IMG/VR virus record: IMGVR_UViG_3300020215_000120
Location: 1-28,603 of that record
Origin: a virus
DNA length: 28,603 bases
Reading direction: 5' to 3' (one strand)
Shown here: positions 25,478-28,603 of the stretch, in pieces
Position numbering within the stretch: the first letter of the stretch is position 1
How the letters are laid out: every line of letters starts with the position of its first letter
Notes under the pieces: generated by a model
What the model saw: the letters and a program-made list of their open reading frames with translations, nothing else
What the model was told of the DNA's origin: nothing
The model's database searches: none
Made by a program: the position numbers and the translations under genes

Positions 25478-25773
25478 CCCGCCGTCCCCGGCCCGGTCAG
25501 GTTGCCGGCCGAAGCGGCGGCCTTGAGCCTAGCCTCGCGCTCGGCCTTCCGCCGCGCCTCGCCGGCGGCGATCCGGGCGGCCTTCTCGGCCTCCGCGCAG
25601 GCCGTGCGGCGCGCCTCCAGGGCCACCGACAGCCCCAGCAGCAGCCACGACAGGCCGAAGCCCCAGGCCCACGGCGATCCGCCCAGCCAGGCCGCCGCCG
25701 CCGAGGCAGCCAGCCCGACCGCCGCCACCGCCGCCGCGTGGGCGGCCAGCGAGTCCAGAACGTGCGTCACCAT
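25474..25773 (-). CDS. Small membrane protein, 99 aa, TM hairpin plus charged helix
   Basis: Hydrophobic segments AAVAAVGLAASAAAAWLGG and WGFGLSWLLLGLSVALEA are joined by a short turn. A highly charged helix with EAEKAARIAAGEARRKAERE follows. The shape resembles the 104-aa protein downstream. A role in the inner membrane is likely; holin or superinfection-exclusion functions are possibilities, not shown. Confidence 0.6.
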   Translation of the reverse strand: MVTHVLDSLAAHAAAVAAVGLAASAAAAWLGGSPWAWGFGLSWLLLGLSVALEARRTACAEAEKAARIAAGEARRKAEREARLKAAASAGNLTGPGTAG

Positions 25774-25807
25774 CCCTGGCCTCCTTGCTCCGGGCGACTG
25801 CTTGCGT

Positions 25808-26125
25808 TCACGCCTTGGGGCCGTCCCCCAACGCCTCCTTGGCGATCTTGTCCAGCCTCTCCGCCCAGCGGTCCCGGGTGTCGGCCGGCTTCGGCTCCGG
25901 CGCGGGCATCAGCTCGCACTCGGCGTAGTCGAAGCGCTCGTGCGGCGAACCCCAGCCGTCCTTGTGCCGGCAGAAGGCGATGCAGCGGTAGCACCGCTCG
26001 ACAGCGCCGCCGGCCAGCTCGTAGAGGATGCGGCCCGATACCGTCATGCGCACGCGGCCCTCGCTGTCGCCGTTGAGGCAGACCACGTCGCCCTGCTGGT
26101 ACTTGAAGTCCTTGAACGCGTCCAT
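25808..26125 (-). CDS. Hypothetical protein, 105 aa, Cys-containing beta-rich
   Basis: The N-terminus YQQGDVVCLNGDSEGRVRMT has the look of a small beta-barrel. CYRCIAFCRHKDGW has Cys and His that could bind a metal. The end WAERLDKIAKEALGDG is helical. I do not recognise a family. It lies alone between a membrane-protein gene and the 94-aa gene. Confidence 0.6.
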   Translation of the reverse strand: MDAFKDFKYQQGDVVCLNGDSEGRVRMTVSGRILYELAGGAVERCYRCIAFCRHKDGWGSPHERFDYAECELMPAPEPKPADTRDRWAERLDKIAKEALGDGPKA

Positions 26126-26137
26126 TCCCTTTCCTCA

Positions 26138-26422
26138 TCAGCTGAGGCCGGGGGCGATCCGCCGCCCGGCCAGGTCCACGATCACCGGGCGGCCCGCCGG
26201 CCACCCCTCCCGCTGTGCCAGGGCGCACGCCTCCGCGCACGCCCGCACCGCCTCCGCCATCGTCACCCGCGAGGCGACGCACGCCCCGCCCTCGGCCGCC
26301 TCGTCGGCCTCGGCGTCCCAGCCGCCGAAGGCGAACACCACCGACACCGGCTCCTCGGCCTTCGCCGCCTTCGCCGCCCGCGCCTCCGCCCAGGCGCGCA
26401 CCCTGTCCGCGAACGCCTTCAT
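26138..26422 (-). CDS. Hypothetical protein, 94 aa
   Basis: The start at 26422 (MKAFADRVRAW) begins an Ala/Lys-rich helix. The centre, VSVVFAFGGWDAEADEA, and end, GRPVIVDLAGRRIAPGL, look like short beta strands. It follows the second intergenic tRNA-like element. No family is recognised. An upstream open frame is only a shadow. Confidence 0.55.
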   Translation of the reverse strand: MKAFADRVRAWAEARAAKAAKAEEPVSVVFAFGGWDAEADEAAEGGACVASRVTMAEAVRACAEACALAQREGWPAGRPVIVDLAGRRIAPGLS

Positions 26423-26462
26423 GGGGCATCCTCCGCCGTCTCCTCGGTGCTGCGAAACCAGT

Positions 26463-26581
26463 CCTCCCGGCGGGCATCGAACCCGCTCCGCGCGGCAAGG
26501 CGGCCCCCGCCGCCCTCCACCCCAGGAACGCCGCGCCTCGGCCCTGCGGCGGCCCGACAAGGGCCGCCGCTGCTCGGGAGG
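26463..26581 (-). ncRNA. tRNA-like structure with T arm and acceptor (119 nt)
   Basis: On the minus strand CCTCCCG pairs perfectly with CGGGAGG, and the T arm GCGGG-TTCGATG-CCCGC directly abuts the acceptor. Inside are a 10-bp hairpin (26546-26570, TTGTC loop) and a stem GCGCGGC/GCCGCGC enclosing GGCGGC-GGGG-GCCGCC. The length, 119 nt, is far above a normal tRNA. It fills the gap between two genes. It may be a tRNA-like RNA or the remains of a tRNA that has gained a hairpin. Confidence 0.35.
26546..26570 (-). terminator. Hairpin after the 66-aa gene
   Basis: GCGGCGGCCC and GGGCCGCCGC form a perfect 10-bp stem with a 5-nt loop, 16 bases after the stop at 26587. No T-tract follows. It is also an arm of the tRNA-like structure at 26463-26581; both readings are possible. 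Confidence 0.4.
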
Positions 26582-26586
26582 CCCGC

Positions 26587-26787
26587 CTACTCGTCCGCGC
26601 CGGGGTGCGCCCCGATGGCCTCGATGCGGGCCTGCGCCTCCTCGACGATCTCCTCGAGCAGCTCCGCCGCCCGCCGCCGGTCCAGGCGCTGGTCGGAGTA
26701 GATGCGCCGGACCGCCCGCAGCGCCTGCTCCTTGTGGCCCAGCGCCGCCATCGGCCCGTTGGCCCCGTCCGCCGCTTCCATGTGCAT
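26587..26787 (-). CDS. Hypothetical helical protein, 66 aa
   Basis: Helical and charged: MAALGHKEQALRAVRRIYSD, then RRRAAELLEEIVEEAQARIE. The start at 26787 has GGAGGG at 7 bases. No family is recognised; its size and charge fit an early phage regulator or adaptor, but there is no direct evidence. Confidence 0.6.
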   Translation of the reverse strand: MHMEAADGANGPMAALGHKEQALRAVRRIYSDQRLDRRRAAELLEEIVEEAQARIEAIGAHPGADE

Positions 26788-26814
26788 CGCCCGTCCCTCC
26801 TGTCCGGTTCCCGG

Positions 26815-27042
26815 CTACGAACGCTTGCGGATCTCCAGGCCCTTCGGCAGCGGGCCGACGGCCTTCTTCAAGGCGGCCCGCGCCTCGCTCTTGGTGTTGG
26901 CCTGGACCGTCATGCCGTAGCGGGGGCATTCCCACGCCGGCTGGTTCCTGGCCGTGCTGCGCGGCTTCCGCTTGCGCACCGGCCCCACGTCGAATATCGC
27001 GTGCAGGAACGCGATCCCCAGGCCGTCCTTGGCTCTCGCCAC
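26815..27042 (-). CDS. Hypothetical basic protein, 75 aa (GTG start)
   Basis: It begins with GTG at 27042, preceded by AAGGAGG at 6 bases. Basic motifs VRKRKPRSTARN and CPRYGMTVQANTKSEARAAL suggest nucleic-acid binding. The end KGLEIRKRS is also basic. The segment TKSEARAALKKAVG resembles small phage proteins of unknown role. Confidence 0.6.
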   Translation of the reverse strand: MARAKDGLGIAFLHAIFDVGPVRKRKPRSTARNQPAWECPRYGMTVQANTKSEARAALKKAVGPLPKGLEIRKRS

Positions 27043-27056
27043 TGTCGTCCTCCTTG

Positions 27057-27353
27057 CTACTCCGTCTCGGCGAGGATCTCCCGCGCCTCGCCCAGCGCCT
27101 CGAACACGTCCGGCTCGGCGGGCGGGGCCACGGCCAGCAGCGCCGCCATCCGCCCCAGCAGCTCGCGCATCCGCTCGGCCTGGGCGAACAGCCGGGCGCG
27201 GCGCTCCAGCACCCGGTGGCCGACGACCTTGCTGCCCAGCAGGTGCGCCGCGTCGTACTGCACGCCCTCGGGCGTCTCGGCCACGAGCAGCAACATGCCC
27301 TGCCGCCGCGCGGGCTTCATGGCCCGCGCCTTCGCCTGCGCCTGCTCGCTCAT
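27057..27353 (-). CDS. Hypothetical protein, 98 aa
   Basis: Start at 27353 overlaps the preceding stop by ATGA. The N-terminus is basic (KARAMKPARRQG), then MLLLVAETPEGVQYDAAHLL, and a long helix ARLFAQAERMRELLGRMAAL. The C-terminal half looks coiled. No function is recognised. Confidence 0.55.
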   Translation of the reverse strand: MSEQAQAKARAMKPARRQGMLLLVAETPEGVQYDAAHLLGSKVVGHRVLERRARLFAQAERMRELLGRMAALLAVAPPAEPDVFEALGEAREILAETE

Positions 27354-27601
27354 CGCTTCGCCGCTCCTTCCGCGATCCAGCGGAGCAGCTCGCTGCCCAG
27401 GATCAGCCAGCGCTTGCGCCCGTCGCCCTCGTCCACCCGGCCCTTGATCTCGCCGGAGGCCAGCAGGCCCTTGAGCCGCTTCTCGTGCATGCGCAGCATC
27501 CTCGCCGCCTGGCACAGCCCGTAGGGCCAGGTACTCACGACCGCGGCCACATGCCGCTTCTTCCGCTTCGCGCCGGGCACGCGCTTCGCCGCCGTCTTCA
27601 T
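27350..27601 (-). CDS. Helix-turn-helix DNA-binding protein, 83 aa
   Basis: After a Lys/Arg-rich start (KRVPGAKRKKRH), residues 28-78 read GLCQAARMLRMHEKRLKGLL, then SGEIKGRVD and WLILGSELLRWI. This is the excisionase/MerR-type winged helix, where AARMLRMHEKRLKGLL is the recognition pair and the last helix supports it. It could be an early regulator or an excisionase, but no integrase is in view. The start has GGAG at 8 bases. Confidence 0.7.
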   Translation of the reverse strand: MKTAAKRVPGAKRKKRHVAAVVSTWPYGLCQAARMLRMHEKRLKGLLASGEIKGRVDEGDGRKRWLILGSELLRWIAEGAAKR

Positions 27602-27647
27602 GGATGGTCTCCAGGGGGTGTCGATGCCGTCCTCTCCTGGCCGCTCT

Positions 27648-27668
27648 CCCCGGCAGGCGTCGCCGGGG
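27648..27668 (-). terminator. Hairpin after the 34-aa membrane peptide gene
   Basis: CCCCGGC (27648-27654) and GCCGGGG (27662-27668) form a perfect 7-bp stem with a 7-nt loop, five bases after the stop at 27674. There is no T-tract. Confidence 0.35.
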
Positions 27669-27673
27669 GGCGG

Positions 27674-27778
27674 CTACTCGTCCTCGCCTTCGTGCGGCTG
27701 CAAGGCGAACACGCAGGCCGCGATGAACCACAGGGTCGCCAGGGCGACGGCGATCCAGGGGAACAGCTTCGCCATCAT
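27674..27778 (-). CDS. Single-span membrane peptide, 34 aa
   Basis: MMAKLFPWIAVALATLWFIA is followed by ACVFALQPHEGEDE: one hydrophobic segment of about 20 residues and an acidic tail. The start at 27778 has AAGGAGG at 3-4 bases and overlaps the previous stop (ATGA). Its size fits small phage membrane peptides; role unknown. Confidence 0.6.
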   Translation of the reverse strand: MMAKLFPWIAVALATLWFIAACVFALQPHEGEDE

Positions 27779-28290
27779 CCGCCTCCTTGCAGGGCCGCCC
27801 GGGCCGCCAGTTCCTTCCCGATCTCGATGAGCAGCTTGGCCCGGACGCGCTCGCGGTCGGTGTGGTCCCACCAGCGCCACAGCCAGCCGCACGCCGCCGG
27901 CTCGCCGAGGCGCGCGTCGATCTCGACGGCCCTCGCGGCGAAGGCGTCCTCGACCTGGCCCACCGTCTCCAGCCCGCGCGTCTTCCACGGGCCGAAGGCT
28001 GTCAGGCAGGCCGCCGCCACTGGCTCGCGCAGCGTGTGGGGGTAGGGGAGAGGCTCGGTCGTGAAGCCCTGGATCAGGTCGCGGTCGTCCTCGAGCAGCG
28101 CCTGCCGCAGCAGGGCCAGCTCCTCGCCGGACATGACCGGCAGCAGGCCCTTGCGCAGCACGCGCATGGCCGGCTCCTCGCTGGGCTTCCAGAACTCGTC
28201 CTGCTCCAGCCGGGCCAGCACCTCCTCGGCGTCCGGCGGGAACACCGCCAGGGGATCGCCCTGGCCGTCGATCTGCGTTGCCGTCGTCAT
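27775..28290 (-). CDS. Hypothetical protein, 171 aa
   Basis: Acidic, with helices such as DAEEVLARLEQDEFWKPSEE and GEELALLRQALLEDDRDL. A Trp-rich C-terminal block, ACGWLWRWWDHTDRERVR, is followed by a helix LLIEIGKELAARA. I do not recognise the family. The stop overlaps the membrane peptide start. Confidence 0.65.
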   Translation of the reverse strand: MTTATQIDGQGDPLAVFPPDAEEVLARLEQDEFWKPSEEPAMRVLRKGLLPVMSGEELALLRQALLEDDRDLIQGFTTEPLPYPHTLREPVAAACLTAFGPWKTRGLETVGQVEDAFAARAVEIDARLGEPAACGWLWRWWDHTDRERVRAKLLIEIGKELAARAALQGGG

Positions 28291-28303
28291 GGGGTCTTCT
28301 CCT

Positions 28304-28603
28304 CTAGCCGCGGCACCGGCAGGGCCGGGCCTTGGGTCTGGTCCGCTTCTCCTCTCCCGCCTCTTCCGCCGCCTCCGCCGCCCGCGCCCGGAACGCCGCC
28401 TGCCGGCACGCCTCGTTGCAGTACTCCGCCCGGGGGCGGTCCTGGATCGGCTTGCCGCAGCGGGCGCAGCGCCGGCTCTCGCGCTCCAGCAGGTGCCGCA
28501 GGCTCTCCGGCAGCATCGGCCCCAGCACGAACGCCAGGGCCTCCTCCTCCGCCGCCAGCCCGGTGTGCCGGCACGTCGCCCGCAGCCCCTCCAGCGTCTC
28601 CCT
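28304..28603 (-). CDS. Zinc-ribbon protein, partial (N-terminus outside window)
   Basis: The frame is open through the right edge, so the gene is incomplete. It has CARCGKPIQDRPRAEYCNEA, then CRQAAFRARAAEA, a CxxC...CxxxC ribbon seen in small proteins that resemble CGNR or ribosome-associated zinc fingers. The end is basic with KARPCRCRG. A possible internal start is GTG at 28528. Its neighbours are early-type genes. Confidence 0.65.
   Translation of the reverse strand, partial: RETLEGLRATCRHTGLAAEEEALAFVLGPMLPESLRHLLERESRRCARCGKPIQDRPRAEYCNEACRQAAFRARAAEAAEEAGEEKRTRPKARPCRCRG

Overview
The window is one long block of very GC-rich phage DNA, either a tailed-phage genome segment or a prophage. 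Most genes lie on the minus strand and are tightly packed, often with 1-4 base overlaps of stop and start codons. Recognisable hallmarks are an HK97-type portal, small and large terminase subunits, an HK97-type prohead protease, a DnaB-like helicase, a RusA resolvase and a RecA-fold Sak4-like ATPase. The host cannot be named. Strong Shine-Dalgarno sequences and the base composition fit a high-GC bacterium, but nothing here fixes the phylum. No integrase, major capsid or tail gene is present.

Right part (about 28603 to 22400, minus strand): small early-type genes. They include two zinc-ribbon proteins, a helix-turn-helix protein, several small membrane proteins, the Sak4-like ATPase and a MazG-like protein. 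Two intergenic gaps hold tRNA-like RNA structures (22852-22935 and 26463-26581).

Middle (22424 to 14345): the replication and DNA-processing module. In order of transcription it holds a replication-initiator-like protein whose gene carries iteron-like repeats, a PP-loop (PAPS-reductase-like) protein, DnaB, RusA, an SNF2-type helicase and a DNA methyltransferase. A HAD-like protein and small unknown genes follow.

Left-middle (14313 to 2185): the packaging and head module, with TerS, TerL, three small genes, the portal and then a giant 1,920-residue protein. That protein begins with the prohead protease and carries a complete-looking ADP-ribosyltransferase near its C-terminus. A lower-GC insert holding an HNH endonuclease and a tRNA-Met-like element (7999 to about 8990) separates portal from protease.

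Left end (1 to 2176, plus strand): an oppositely oriented small-gene cluster ending in a 75-residue XRE-type repressor that converges on the giant protein. Between 1663 and 1951 lies an unusual array of hairpins, spaced about 71 bp apart, each followed by a CCGCAT-type tail.

The most interesting items are the protease-ADP-ribosyltransferase fusion, the hairpin-tail array, the three tRNA-like elements and the candidate origin inside the initiator gene.
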